From Nocardioides sediminis (GTDB taxonomy: Bacteria; Actinomycetota; Actinomycetes; Propionibacteriales; Nocardioidaceae): a DNA stretch of 64,000 nt. Numbering within the stretch: position 1 is the stretch's first letter; the number at the start of each line of letters is the position of its first letter. The DNA lies in the NCBI RefSeq assembly GCF_003047295.1, contig NZ_PZYZ01000001.1, positions 372,001 to 436,000 on the forward strand. The letters are read 5' to 3'. Below are positions 1 through 7,363 of the stretch, in pieces. Both the position numbers and the translations under genes were made by a program. A model generated the notes under the pieces. That model was not told the DNA's origin. It searched no databases and saw only the letters and a program-made list of their open reading frames with translations.

Positions 1-2
1 TG

Positions 3-218
3 GAGACCGTGCGCGACGGAGAGACCGGCCTCCTGGTGCCGTGGGGTGATCCCCGGGCGCTCGCCGACGCGACCGCCAGGCTGCTCGAGGACGAGGCGTT
101 GGCGCAGTCCCTCGCACGGCGCGGTCGGGGGGTCGCCCTGGAGTCCTTCACCGCGGCGCGCTACCGCGAGGAGATGTCGCGTCTCCTCGGGACCGTCGCT
201 GGCCGTGCTCATCGCTGA
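3..218 (+). CDS. glycosyltransferase family 4, C-terminal end (partial)
   Basis: Only the last 71 codons are in the window; the frame is open to the left edge. The residues DGETGLLVPWGDP near the start are the typical end of the second Rossmann domain of GT-B fold (GT4) glycosyltransferases, followed by the usual C-terminal helices with acidic and arginine-rich runs. Such enzymes move a sugar from a nucleotide-sugar donor to a lipid-linked or polysaccharide acceptor at the inner face of the membrane. It converges with, and overlaps by 10 bp, a TagD-like gene. The nearby sugar transferase suggests an exopolysaccharide locus extending to the left. Substrate cannot be told. Confidence 0.75.
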   Translation, partial: ETVRDGETGLLVPWGDPRALADATARLLEDEALAQSLARRGRGVALESFTAARYREEMSRLLGTVAGRAHR

Positions 219-694
219 TGGGGCACGCCGACGCCGTTGACGCCGGCTGCCCGTCCCCGGGGAGCCCCGCCGGACGCCGAGAGTGCGGCCAGTGCGCGGC
301 GCAGCTCGGTGCTCGACGTGTGTGCGGTGTAGGGCAGGTAGACGACCTGCACCCCGAGCGGTGAGAAGTCGGACTCGAGCCGGTCGCCCTTCGGCGTGCC
401 GCGCCAGTCGTCGCCCTTGAAGATCCGGTCGAAGCGCAGGACCCCCCACGTGTCGACCTTGTCGGGCACGGTCTCGGCGAAGACGTCGTCCACGCAGGAG
501 ATGTGACGCACGATCTCGATGCGCTCGACCAACGGGATGAACGGCAGGTGCCCCTTCGCCTGGAGGCACATCTCGTCGGAGACGACGCCGGCGATGAGGT
601 GGTCGCACCGCTCCCGGGCGTGCTTGAGGATGTTGAGGTGACCGACGTGGAAGAGGTCGTACACCCCGGGTGCGTAACCCACGATCGTCGTCAT
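209..694 (-). CDS. TagD-like glycerol-3-phosphate cytidylyltransferase family protein
   Basis: This 161-residue protein is the length of a single-domain cytidylyltransferase. The nucleotide-binding HVGH motif sits near residue 15 (YDLFHVGHLNIL), KGDDW near residue 105, and TSSTELRR toward the end corresponds to the ISTTxLR motif of TagD/GCT enzymes. These couple a sugar- or polyol-phosphate to CTP, making for example CDP-glycerol for surface polymers. The frame is open upstream to 853, but ATG at 694 is preceded by GAAGGGA at good spacing and starts directly with the family fold (MTTIVGYAPGVYDLFHVGH). The true substrate is inferred only. Confidence 0.8.
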   Translation of the reverse strand: MTTIVGYAPGVYDLFHVGHLNILKHARERCDHLIAGVVSDEMCLQAKGHLPFIPLVERIEIVRHISCVDDVFAETVPDKVDTWGVLRFDRIFKGDDWRGTPKGDRLESDFSPLGVQVVYLPYTAHTSSTELRRALAALSASGGAPRGRAAGVNGVGVPHQR

Positions 695-789
695 GCTGGT
701 CCCTTCGGAGCCGTGGCGGTGTGTCCGGAACGCGCGCCCGGAACTGGCTGGGACTGCACTGGTGAGGTGCCGGGGGAGAGCCGCTGCCG

Positions 790-806
790 TACCTAAAGAG
801 TAGGTA
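790..806. promoter_or_regulatory. perfect inverted repeat TACCTA-N5-TAGGTA
   Basis: TACCTA (790-795), a 5-base spacer AAGAG, then TAGGTA (801-806) form a perfect dyad about 96 bp upstream of the TagD-like start. The half-site TACCTA resembles NarL-family heptamers (TACYYMT), and two LuxR/NarL-type regulators lie in the same locus. Binding by them is inference. Confidence 0.45.
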
Positions 807-822
807 GGGCGCAGGCTCGGGG

Positions 823-838
823 CATGCCACAAATGGGG
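823..838 (-). promoter_or_regulatory. CCCCAnTTGTGG operator-like element, copy 1
   Basis: Read on the minus strand this is CCCCATTTGTGGCATG. It matches 15 of 16 bases of the element at 5094-5109 (CCCCAATTGTGGTATG) between the kinase and the LuxR regulator. It lies about 130 bp upstream of the TagD-like gene and is itself a partial dyad (TGCC...GGCA). Confidence 0.5.
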
Positions 839-1141
839 CAAGTACGGGCGCACTCGTCGCCCGCCGAGCGGCCGGCGCCCCCCAAATCGGGCACGTCCGC
901 GGCGGCCGCCCTGGACGTGGAGCGCAAAGCAGACCCCCCGGACGGACTAGTGGCGCTGGGCGACGTGCACGAGGTGGCGTGACGCGCCCGTCGGAGCGGG
1001 CGCGGTGGGTCCGCTCGACCCGGTCATGGGCCTCGCCGTCGGCCTGTCGTGGGCGTGGTCGTGTGCCCCAGCGTGTGCATCAGCGTGTTGCATCGGCGTG
1101 GGCCTGCGTGCCTGGGCGCGGGTCGGACCGGAGCGCGACGG

Positions 1142-2653
1142 CTAGTAGGCGCCGCGGTGGTCCAGGACCGCCCCGATGGTGCGGCACAGGATGGACAGGT
1201 CCAGGCCCAGCGACCAGTTGTCGACGTACTGGACGTCGAGACGCACCGTCTCGGGCCACGTGAGGTCCGAGCGTCCCGAGACCTGCCAGAGCCCCGTCAA
1301 CCCGGGCTTGACGACCAGCCGGCGGCGCGGGTCGACGTCGTACCGCTCGACCTCCTCGGGCAGGGCCGGTCGGGGACCCACCAGCGACATGTCGCCGGTG
1401 ACGACGTTCCACAGCTGGGGCAGCTCGTCGACGGAGTAGCGCCGCAACCAGCGCCCCAGCGGGGTCACACGTGGGTCGGCACGCATCTTGAACAGCACGG
1501 CGTCGCACTCGTTGAGCCGCGCCAGCTCGACGCGGTCTTCCTCGGCCGTCCGGCTCATGGTCCGGAACTTGACCATCGTGAAGAGCTTGCCGTCCTTGCC
1601 GACGCGCTGCTGCCGGAAGAGGGCGGGCCCGGGGCTCTCGCGGCGGATCATCACCGCGACCGCGAGGAGGAGTGGGGACAGGACCACCAGGCCCATCAGT
1701 GCGGCCACCCGCTCGCCGACCTCCTTGACGAGGCGGCGCGGTCCGCGGGTGGGCGCCGGGCGGACGTGGAGCAGGTCGAGGCCGACGCCCTGGACGACCG
1801 AGGTCCGCGAGGGCCGTACGTCGAGCAGCCCGGTGCCGACGTAGACGCTGAGGTGCTGCGCCGGGGAGGCCCACAGGAGGCGACGCACGGTCGTGAAGGG
1901 GAGCTCGCTGCCGGGCAGCAGGACGAGGGCGTCGGCTCCCTGACGGGCCGCGAACTCGGCGGCCTGCGGGAACCCGGTCCACATCGAGACCTCGTCCTCG
2001 AAGAGGTGGGCCCCCTGGCCCGGCTGGTCGTCCTGCCGTGGGGGCAAGCAGACACCGACGACGTCGAACCGGGGGCTTGTACCCAGCTCGGCGAGGGCAG
2101 TGGACACGTCGGAGGCTGCTCCGGCGAGGACGACACGAACGGGCCGGGCCAGGGGAAACAGGGACGCGCCCAGGACGGCCGTGGCGCCCAGCAGCGCGAG
2201 CAGCGGGGCCACCTCCGTCGGGGACGCGAGGGTGCCGGCCACCGGGACTGCCAGCCAGGCGATGACGGCGGCGGCGCACAGCGCCCGCAGCACGCCGGTC
2301 AGGGCCGACGTGCGGGCCTGACGGACGGGCCCCGTGCTGGGACCGCCGAGGACGAGCAGGAGCACCGGCCACAGGACCACGGCCGCGGTTGTCACCACGA
2401 GTGGCACCGGGGAGCCGAGGGCGTCGAGCACGGCGGCGCACAGCACGACGGTGGCGGCGTCGACCGACGCGCGCAACGGGACCCGCCACCACTGCCGGGC
2501 CGGCCGGCGCACCTCGACGGGTGCGGACAGCTCGCCCGGGGCGAGTGCCGGCACCGCGACAGGCCCCGGGGCGGGCGTGCCGACGGCGTCGACGGGTGTG
2601 CGCGGCGACGGCGGCACCAGACGTGCCACCCGGGCCGAGACCTGCTCAGTCAC
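1142..2653 (-). CDS. exopolysaccharide polyprenyl-phosphate sugar-1-phosphate transferase
   Basis: 503 residues. The N-terminal half has several hydrophobic segments and a nucleotide-binding-like stretch (VVLAGAASDVSTALAEL). The last 200 residues are a bacterial sugar transferase domain: a hydrophobic segment, then SPGPALFRQQRVGKDGK, KFRTM, SLVGPRPALPEEV and PGLTGLWQVSGRSD. This is the WbaP/WcaJ/CpsE architecture, which starts exopolysaccharide repeat units by putting a sugar-1-phosphate on undecaprenyl phosphate at the inner membrane. The GTG at 2653 is chosen because GGGGAGGAG lies 8 nt upstream; an in-frame ATG at 2728 has no such site. The sugar is not predictable. Confidence 0.9.
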   Translation of the reverse strand: MTEQVSARVARLVPPSPRTPVDAVGTPAPGPVAVPALAPGELSAPVEVRRPARQWWRVPLRASVDAATVVLCAAVLDALGSPVPLVVTTAAVVLWPVLLLVLGGPSTGPVRQARTSALTGVLRALCAAAVIAWLAVPVAGTLASPTEVAPLLALLGATAVLGASLFPLARPVRVVLAGAASDVSTALAELGTSPRFDVVGVCLPPRQDDQPGQGAHLFEDEVSMWTGFPQAAEFAARQGADALVLLPGSELPFTTVRRLLWASPAQHLSVYVGTGLLDVRPSRTSVVQGVGLDLLHVRPAPTRGPRRLVKEVGERVAALMGLVVLSPLLLAVAVMIRRESPGPALFRQQRVGKDGKLFTMVKFRTMSRTAEEDRVELARLNECDAVLFKMRADPRVTPLGRWLRRYSVDELPQLWNVVTGDMSLVGPRPALPEEVERYDVDPRRRLVVKPGLTGLWQVSGRSDLTWPETVRLDVQYVDNWSLGLDLSILCRTIGAVLDHRGAY

Positions 2654-2702
2654 GAATGGTGCTCCTCCCCGTCGACCCGGTGTTCCGGGCCATGCAAGGA
2701 GC

Positions 2703-3443
2703 CTAGGAATCGCGTGCCGGCCCCGCATGCCGCATATGCGGCAGATTCCCGCTGGTCTGGCCGGTCACCGGCTGCCACCCGACGTGGTGAGCCATGCCGA
2801 CCGCGGCCAGCTGCGAGGAGACCTGCAGCTTGCCGAGGATCGACTTGACCTGGGTGCGCACCGTCGCCTCGGAGACGACGCTGGTGCTGGCGATCTCCCG
2901 CACCGTGCTGCCGTCCATGAGCTGGGACAGCACCTGCCGCTCGCGCGGGGTGAGCGTCTCGAGCCGGCGCCGCTTGTCCTGGTTCTCCAGCGCGTCGGCG
3001 CCCCAGGCCCGGAGCAGCCCCTCGAGCTCGTCGGCGGACATCACCGGCAGGCCCTGGTGGAGGCGGCGCACGGTGGCCAGCGTCTCCTGCAGGGGGGCCG
3101 ACTTGGACAGCACCTTGCGGGCGCCGCTGCGCACGCAGCCGCCCCACCGGGCGCGGTCCACCGACGAGGTGACGACCACGACGTTGGCGCCGGCCCGCGA
3201 GAGCGGTGCGATGAGCGCGGCGCCGTCGCCGAAGCGACCGAGGTCGAGGTCGAGGAGCACGATGCGCGGGTTGATGCGCAGGGCGAGCGAGCGCAGCGTG
3301 GCCAGCGACCCGCCCTCCTCGGGCAGCGGCAGCCGCCGGACGTCGTACCCCTCCAGGGAGAGGGCCACCTCGAGCGACTCGGCGAACAGCGTGTGGTCCT
3401 CGACGATGAGCACGCGGCTGCGCGACTTGGGAGGCTCGGTCAT
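2703..3443 (-). CDS. NarL/LuxR-family two-component response regulator
   Basis: 246 residues: an N-terminal receiver and a C-terminal LuxR helix-turn-helix. The receiver has the acidic pair Glu15-Asp16, the phospho-acceptor Asp65 (LLDLDLG), the Thr/Ser switch (VVTSS) and the conserved lysine (VLSKSAP). The DNA-binding domain has LTPRERQVLSQLMDG, VSEATVRTQVKSILGKL. Its ATG lies one base after the stop of the membrane histidine kinase, so the two form an operon and probably a pair. It sits directly upstream of the sugar transferase on the same strand, so control of exopolysaccharide genes is a likely but inferred role. Confidence 0.9.
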   Translation of the reverse strand: MTEPPKSRSRVLIVEDHTLFAESLEVALSLEGYDVRRLPLPEEGGSLATLRSLALRINPRIVLLDLDLGRFGDGAALIAPLSRAGANVVVVTSSVDRARWGGCVRSGARKVLSKSAPLQETLATVRRLHQGLPVMSADELEGLLRAWGADALENQDKRRRLETLTPRERQVLSQLMDGSTVREIASTSVVSEATVRTQVKSILGKLQVSSQLAAVGMAHHVGWQPVTGQTSGNLPHMRHAGPARDS

Positions 3444-3444
3444 G

Positions 3445-4884
3445 TCAGTCGCCCTTCCGAGCAGCGGGGAGCCGGATCACGAACGTGGCTCCGGTCGAGG
3501 AGCGCACGGTGGCGCCTGGTTCGTGTGGCTCGGCGAGCGTCAGCGACCCGCCCTGCTCGGAGAGCAGCCGGCGCCCGACGTTGAGCCCGATGCCCTGGCC
3601 GGACGAGGAGTCGCCACGCACGCCCCACTCGAAGATGCCGTCCCGGACCTCCGGCGGCACGCCCGGGCCGCCGTCGGTGACCTCGATCGCCACGTCGTCG
3701 TGGTCCCGGGTGACCTGGATCCGGCTCTCGGTGTCCTTGGCGTGGGTCGCGGCGTTCTCGAGGAGGATGTTGATGACCTCGGCGATGTCGTCCCGACGGC
3801 CGCGCACGACCTGGCCCGTGGGCTGCCAGATGATGCGCCGTCCCCGGGCCCGGTGGAGCTCCAGCAGCGGGTCGATGGTCGCGTCGAGGTCGACCGGCTC
3901 GGGCTGGGCGGGCTGACGGTTGTCCAGGAGCCGCTCGAGGCGCTCCATCTCCTTGTGCATGTTCTCGTCGAGCCGGCGCCGGGTGGCGGGCGCCACCTTG
4001 CCGTCGTGCAGGAGCCGGGAGGCGTTGCTGATGCCCGCCACCGTGCTGCGGATCTCGTGCAGCCGTTCCCGCCCGTCGCGGCCCATGGCCTCCGCCGCCT
4101 CGAGGCGGTCGGTGAGGTCGTTGGTGGTCCGCTCCTGCTTGACCAGGAAGTCGCGCATCAGCGCGAACGAGACGCCCAGGAACAGGCAGGCGCCGACCAG
4201 GTGCGCGACCGCGACGCCGGCCTCGACCCACGGCTGCTGCTCGACAGGGGTCTGGGCCAGGTTGGCCGACCCGAGCAGCAGGAAGAGGGCGAGCACGCGC
4301 GGGGTCGTCCAGCCGTCGGCCACCGGGTGGCGCAGGAGCACGACGACGACCAGGACGTGGATCGAGGTGACCGCCGCGATCGTCAGGTCCACCGCCAGCT
4401 GCGGTGCGGTGAGCGGCTCGAGCCCGGTGACCCACATCCGTCCCAGGCACCCCAGGACGCCCAGGGACAGGCCCAGCACCAGTGGGTCGGGAGTGCGGGT
4501 GGCCCGGGTGCCGGCGACCACGAGGGCCAGCACGACGACAGCGGCCACCAGGTTGGCGATGCCCTGCCAGCCGGGTCGCGTGGTCGTCTCGTCGACGCCG
4601 AGGATCCCGGCACGAGGCACCGCGAGGGCCTGCGTGCAGCCGAAGAGCGCTGCGGCGGCCCACCAGCCGTGGGTCACCGTCGGCGTGACGCGCCACGTCA
4701 CGTAGAAGAGGATCGCGGCCGCCAGGGCCAGGACCGTTGCCGCCGTCCCCACGAGGAGCGACGGGGGGACGACGAATGCGTCCCGCGTCGTGCCGAGAAC
4801 TGCCACGCCGAGCGCGGCCATGGCCGCTGCTGCCGCGATGTAGAACGGGCCGCCCACCCTCTGACGGCTCAACCAAGTCACCAT
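3445..4884 (-). CDS. membrane sensor histidine kinase
   Basis: About 479 residues. The first 220 residues consist of successive hydrophobic helices (about seven or eight), with no large extracellular loop, so the signal may be within the membrane. A DHp helix follows (ERLHEIRSTVAGI, with the phospho-His), then the HATPase domain: N-box LLENAATHAKD, G1 DGGPGVP, G2 GQGIGLNVG. It is the likely partner of the response regulator immediately downstream. ATG at 4884 is chosen; GTG at 4887 is in the same frame and equally possible. The ligand or stress sensed is unknown. Confidence 0.88.
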   Translation of the reverse strand: MVTWLSRQRVGGPFYIAAAAAMAALGVAVLGTTRDAFVVPPSLLVGTAATVLALAAAILFYVTWRVTPTVTHGWWAAAALFGCTQALAVPRAGILGVDETTTRPGWQGIANLVAAVVVLALVVAGTRATRTPDPLVLGLSLGVLGCLGRMWVTGLEPLTAPQLAVDLTIAAVTSIHVLVVVVLLRHPVADGWTTPRVLALFLLLGSANLAQTPVEQQPWVEAGVAVAHLVGACLFLGVSFALMRDFLVKQERTTNDLTDRLEAAEAMGRDGRERLHEIRSTVAGISNASRLLHDGKVAPATRRRLDENMHKEMERLERLLDNRQPAQPEPVDLDATIDPLLELHRARGRRIIWQPTGQVVRGRRDDIAEVINILLENAATHAKDTESRIQVTRDHDDVAIEVTDGGPGVPPEVRDGIFEWGVRGDSSSGQGIGLNVGRRLLSEQGGSLTLAEPHEPGATVRSSTGATFVIRLPAARKGD

Positions 4885-5251
4885 CACCCGTTTACGAACC
4901 TTCCCCCGAGACCCTGCTGCCGGGGAGACGCGCAGGAGGACCCCCCCGGGTGCCTGCGCGGGCGTTCGTGTGGATGCGGTCCGTCTCGATCGATCAGCCC
5001 CCCGGCCCCCGGATCACGTTCGAACCACCTGTGTTGCGAGACACACGCTAGGCCCGCGGCGCGCCGACGTACAGGAAAATTTTCTAGGCCCTACCCCAAT
5101 TGTGGTATGGGCTAGACAGGACCCTCGTCCCCAATTCGGCGCAGATCCTTGATGGGGTGCCCTCGAGGGGCCACATTGGGAACACAGTGTGTCGCGCACC
5201 ACGTCTCGTACGACGCACGATGCACCGCCGGAACCACTGTGAGGACGACGA
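4885..5251. other. divergent regulatory region between kinase and LuxR regulator
   Basis: There is no gene here. This locally AT-richer region must hold promoters for the leftward kinase operon and the rightward LuxR gene. It contains a perfect 10-bp palindrome GAAAATTTTC (5075-5084), a 32-bp imperfect dyad (5084-5115) and two further CCACAATTGGGG-type elements (CCCCAATTCGG at about 5130-5140 and CCACATTGGG at 5171-5180). Confidence 0.55.
5084..5115. promoter_or_regulatory. 32-bp imperfect dyad with CCCCAATTGTGG core, copy 2
   Basis: The outer arms are CTAG at both ends, the inner arms are TACC and GGTA, and the centre is CCCCAATTGTGG. Roughly 26 of 32 positions match the reverse complement. 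The core repeats the motif upstream of the TagD-like gene at 823-838. It lies between the divergent start codons of the kinase and the LuxR regulator, as expected for an operator controlling both. Confidence 0.55.
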
Positions 5252-5980
5252 GTGTCACCACCCCACCGCCCGTCGCCGGCCCCCGCGCAGCGCGGCGGCC
5301 CGACGATCCACGTCGCGGCGCGGCTGGCCCTGCTGGGCCAGACCGTGCAGGCGGCCCTGCACGGACGGGACCTGCCTGCGCTGTGCCTGCGCCTCCCCGA
5401 CGAGGGGACGCCGTGGGCCCGGTCCCTGGTGCGGCCCGACGACCTCGTGCTGCTCCTCGACGACGTGGACGGTCCCGGCGACCTGCGGCGTGCCCGGGAG
5501 CGGGTCGCCACCTGCCCGGCGCGCTGCATCGTGCTGACCTCCGCCCCGACCGGGATGATCTGGGTGGCCCTGATGTCCAGCGGTGCGGAGGCGGTGCTGT
5601 CCTCCCAGGTCTCCCTCGACGACCTGGTCGAGACGATCCAGCACGTGCTCGCCGGCGACGACGTGGTCGACCCCCAGAGCCGTGCGTCGATGATCCGGGA
5701 GTGGGAGGAGGTCACCAGCCAGTTCGAGGAGATGGCCGGGCGGCTCTCGCGGCTCTCCCCGCGCGAGCTCGACGTGCTCGAGCGGGTGTCGCGGGGCGAG
5801 TCCGTCGCGGAGATCGCCGAGGCCCTGGGCGTGGCCCTCACCACCGTGCGCAGCCACATCAAGGCGGGCCGCAACAAGCTGGGGGTCAGCTCCCAGCTCG
5901 CGGCCGCGGCGATCCTGCGTCGCAGGCACGACATCGAGGGCGTCGGTTCGACGCCGGGCTCCTCCCGCACGCAGGCCTGA
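5252..5980 (+). CDS. LuxR-family regulator with atypical receiver domain
   Basis: 242 residues. The C-terminal LuxR HTH is clear (LSPRELDVLERVSRGES, AEALGVALTTVRSHIKAGRNKLGV). The N-terminal 130 residues have receiver-like secondary structure, but the first strand (IHVAARLALLGQ) lacks the usual acidic pair, so conventional phosphorylation is doubtful. The C-terminal segment GVSSQLAAAAIL resembles QVSSQLAAVGMA of the response regulator at 2703, which suggests the two regulators are related. GTG at 5252 has GAGGA 6-7 nt upstream. Divergent from the kinase operon; likely a co-regulator of the exopolysaccharide locus. Confidence 0.82.
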   Translation: MSPPHRPSPAPAQRGGPTIHVAARLALLGQTVQAALHGRDLPALCLRLPDEGTPWARSLVRPDDLVLLLDDVDGPGDLRRARERVATCPARCIVLTSAPTGMIWVALMSSGAEAVLSSQVSLDDLVETIQHVLAGDDVVDPQSRASMIREWEEVTSQFEEMAGRLSRLSPRELDVLERVSRGESVAEIAEALGVALTTVRSHIKAGRNKLGVSSQLAAAAILRRRHDIEGVGSTPGSSRTQA

Positions 5981-6010
5981 TCCCGTCCCGGTCCGGGGCG
6001 TCGGCCTCGC

Positions 6011-6016
6011 TAGGCT
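6011..6016 (+). promoter_or_regulatory. -10 box TAGGCT, leaderless start
   Basis: TAGGCT ends 6 nt before the GTG at 6023, with no Shine-Dalgarno sequence between them. This is the usual actinobacterial layout for a leaderless transcript and fixes the start of the phosphatase gene. Confidence 0.6.
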
Positions 6017-6022
6017 GCGCGG

Positions 6023-6805
6023 GTGACTGACACGCATCCCGACCCCCGCGAGCTCGACGACCACGCCTTCGCCGTCTGGGCGGCCGAGCAGGCAGGGGCC
6101 GTGCTCCTGCAGGTGCGTGCCGGCGCCGCCGACAACGGCCTCGAGGGACGCGCCCTCAAGGACGCCGGTGACGCCGCTGCCCAGGAGGTGCTGGCCCGCG
6201 TGCTCGGTGAGCACCGCCCCGACGACGCGGTGCTGAGCGAGGAGGCGGCCGACGACAAGGGCCGTCTCGACGCCCGCCGCGTGTGGATCATCGACCCGCT
6301 CGACGGGACCCGGGAGTTCTCCGAGCCGCCCCGTGACGACTGGGCGGTCCACGTCGCGCTGTGGGAGGACGGCGACCTGGTGGCCGGTGCCGTCGCCCAG
6401 CCGGCCCTCGGCGAGACCTTCAGCACCGGTACGCCGCGCGCGGTGTCGGCCCGGACGGCCGAGCGCCCCCGCATCGCGGTGAGCCGCACCCGTCCGCCGG
6501 CGTTCGTGGAGGCCCTGGCCGCCGAGATCGACGCCGAGCTGGTGCCCATGGGCTCGGCCGGCGTCAAGGTCATGAGCGTGGTGCGCGACCTCGCCGACGC
6601 CTACGTGCACGCCGGCGGCCAGTACCAGTGGGACAACGCCGCCCCGGTCGCGGTGGCCCGTGCGGCGGGGCTGCACTGCTCGCGGGTCGACGGGTCGCCG
6701 CTGGTCTACAACGAGGACGACACCTCGCTGCCCGACCTCATCGTCTGCCGGCCGGAGCTCGCCGAGCAGATCATCGCCTTCGTGCGCGACCACGGCACCG
6801 ACTGA
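6023..6805 (+). CDS. cysQ: inositol-monophosphatase family phosphatase, CysQ-like (3'(2'),5'-bisphosphate nucleotidase)
   Basis: 260 residues. The metal-binding motifs of the Li+-sensitive phosphatase family are present: SEEAADD near residue 73, IDPLDGTREF near residue 92, and WDNAAPVAVARAAG toward the C-terminus. The length and WDNAAP motif fit actinobacterial CysQ, which hydrolyses 3'-phosphoadenosine 5'-phosphate formed in sulfate assimilation. Inositol-phosphate activity is an alternative, and the two are hard to separate by sequence. It is followed by an unrelated VOC gene 60 bp downstream. Confidence 0.85.
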   Translation: MTDTHPDPRELDDHAFAVWAAEQAGAVLLQVRAGAADNGLEGRALKDAGDAAAQEVLARVLGEHRPDDAVLSEEAADDKGRLDARRVWIIDPLDGTREFSEPPRDDWAVHVALWEDGDLVAGAVAQPALGETFSTGTPRAVSARTAERPRIAVSRTRPPAFVEALAAEIDAELVPMGSAGVKVMSVVRDLADAYVHAGGQYQWDNAAPVAVARAAGLHCSRVDGSPLVYNEDDTSLPDLIVCRPELAEQIIAFVRDHGTD

Positions 6806-6864
6806 GACCCGGACCGACCCACGCCCAGTTGGCGGCGTCGGCGACGCCTGCCACCGTGGAGCCC

Positions 6865-7278
6865 ATGACCTCCTTCGTGGCCCACACGACCGTCGACTGC
6901 AGCAACGCCTACGAGCTCTCCGAGTGGTGGAAGCAGCTGCTCGGCTACGTCGACGTCGACGGCGACCCCAACCTGCCGGGCCACGAGGAGTGCATGGTCC
7001 TCGACCCGGACTCGGGCCACCGCCTGCTCTTCGTCGAGGTCCCCGATGCCGAGCTGCCGGCCAAGCGGATCCACTTCGACCTGCGGCCGCGGTCCGGGTC
7101 CCGCGACGACGAGGTGGAGCGGGTGCGTGCGCTCGGGGCCCGCGAGGTCGCCGACCTCCGGGGGCAGCACGGGCCGGGCACCGGCTGGGTCGTCTTCGAG
7201 GATCCCGAGGGCAACCAGTTCTGCGTGCTGCGCTCGCAGGCCGAGGTCGACGCGACCCCGCACCCCGCGGCGGACTGA
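6865..7278 (+). CDS. VOC superfamily (glyoxalase-like) protein
   Basis: 137 residues with the beta-alpha-beta-beta-beta pattern of the vicinal oxygen chelate fold. Recognisable are the opening strand TTVDCSNAYELSEWWKQLLGY and the closing signature FEDPEGNQFCVL, where the glutamate of the DPEGN motif is a usual metal ligand. Members include glyoxalases, dioxygenases and antibiotic-binding proteins; this one cannot be assigned a substrate. ATG at 6865 is the start that begins with the fold; GTG at 6856 is in the same frame. A strong hairpin follows the stop. Confidence 0.8.
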   Translation: MTSFVAHTTVDCSNAYELSEWWKQLLGYVDVDGDPNLPGHEECMVLDPDSGHRLLFVEVPDAELPAKRIHFDLRPRSGSRDDEVERVRALGAREVADLRGQHGPGTGWVVFEDPEGNQFCVLRSQAEVDATPHPAAD

Positions 7279-7295
7279 GACCCCCCCGGGACGCG

Positions 7296-7329
7296 ACTCG
7301 GCCCCGGAGCCGCTGCTCCGGGGCCGAGT
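7296..7329. terminator. strong bidirectional hairpin
   Basis: A 15-bp perfect stem (ACTCGGCCCCGGAGC paired with GCTCCGGGGCCGAGT) with a 4-base loop CGCT lies between the VOC gene and the convergent secreted-protein gene. High-GC genomes often lack the U-tract. Confidence 0.8.
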
Positions 7330-7363
7330 GGCGTGCTCTGCCGTGCTCAGGGGTGGTGGAGGG

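Larger units (their letters stand above)
695..1141. other. intergenic region with operator-like palindromes
   Basis: No convincing gene lies in these 447 bases. The part nearest the TagD-like gene holds a perfect inverted repeat (790-806) and a CCCCATTTGTGG element (823-838), with a weaker related element CCCGATTTGGGG read on the minus strand at about 879-892. They look like the control region of the minus-strand gene. The rest, up to the sugar transferase stop, shows no feature I can name. Confidence 0.5.

Noticed and set aside
1049-2848. Long plus-strand open frame opposite the sugar transferase
   Set aside because: The minus strand has the sugar transferase signatures and a good ribosome-binding site; the plus-strand product is low-complexity Gly/Gln/Arg/His sequence.
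5075-5084. GAAAATTTTC palindrome as a separate operator
   Set aside because: It is perfect but only 10 bp and AT-rich, as expected in promoter DNA; I kept it only as a part of the divergent control region.
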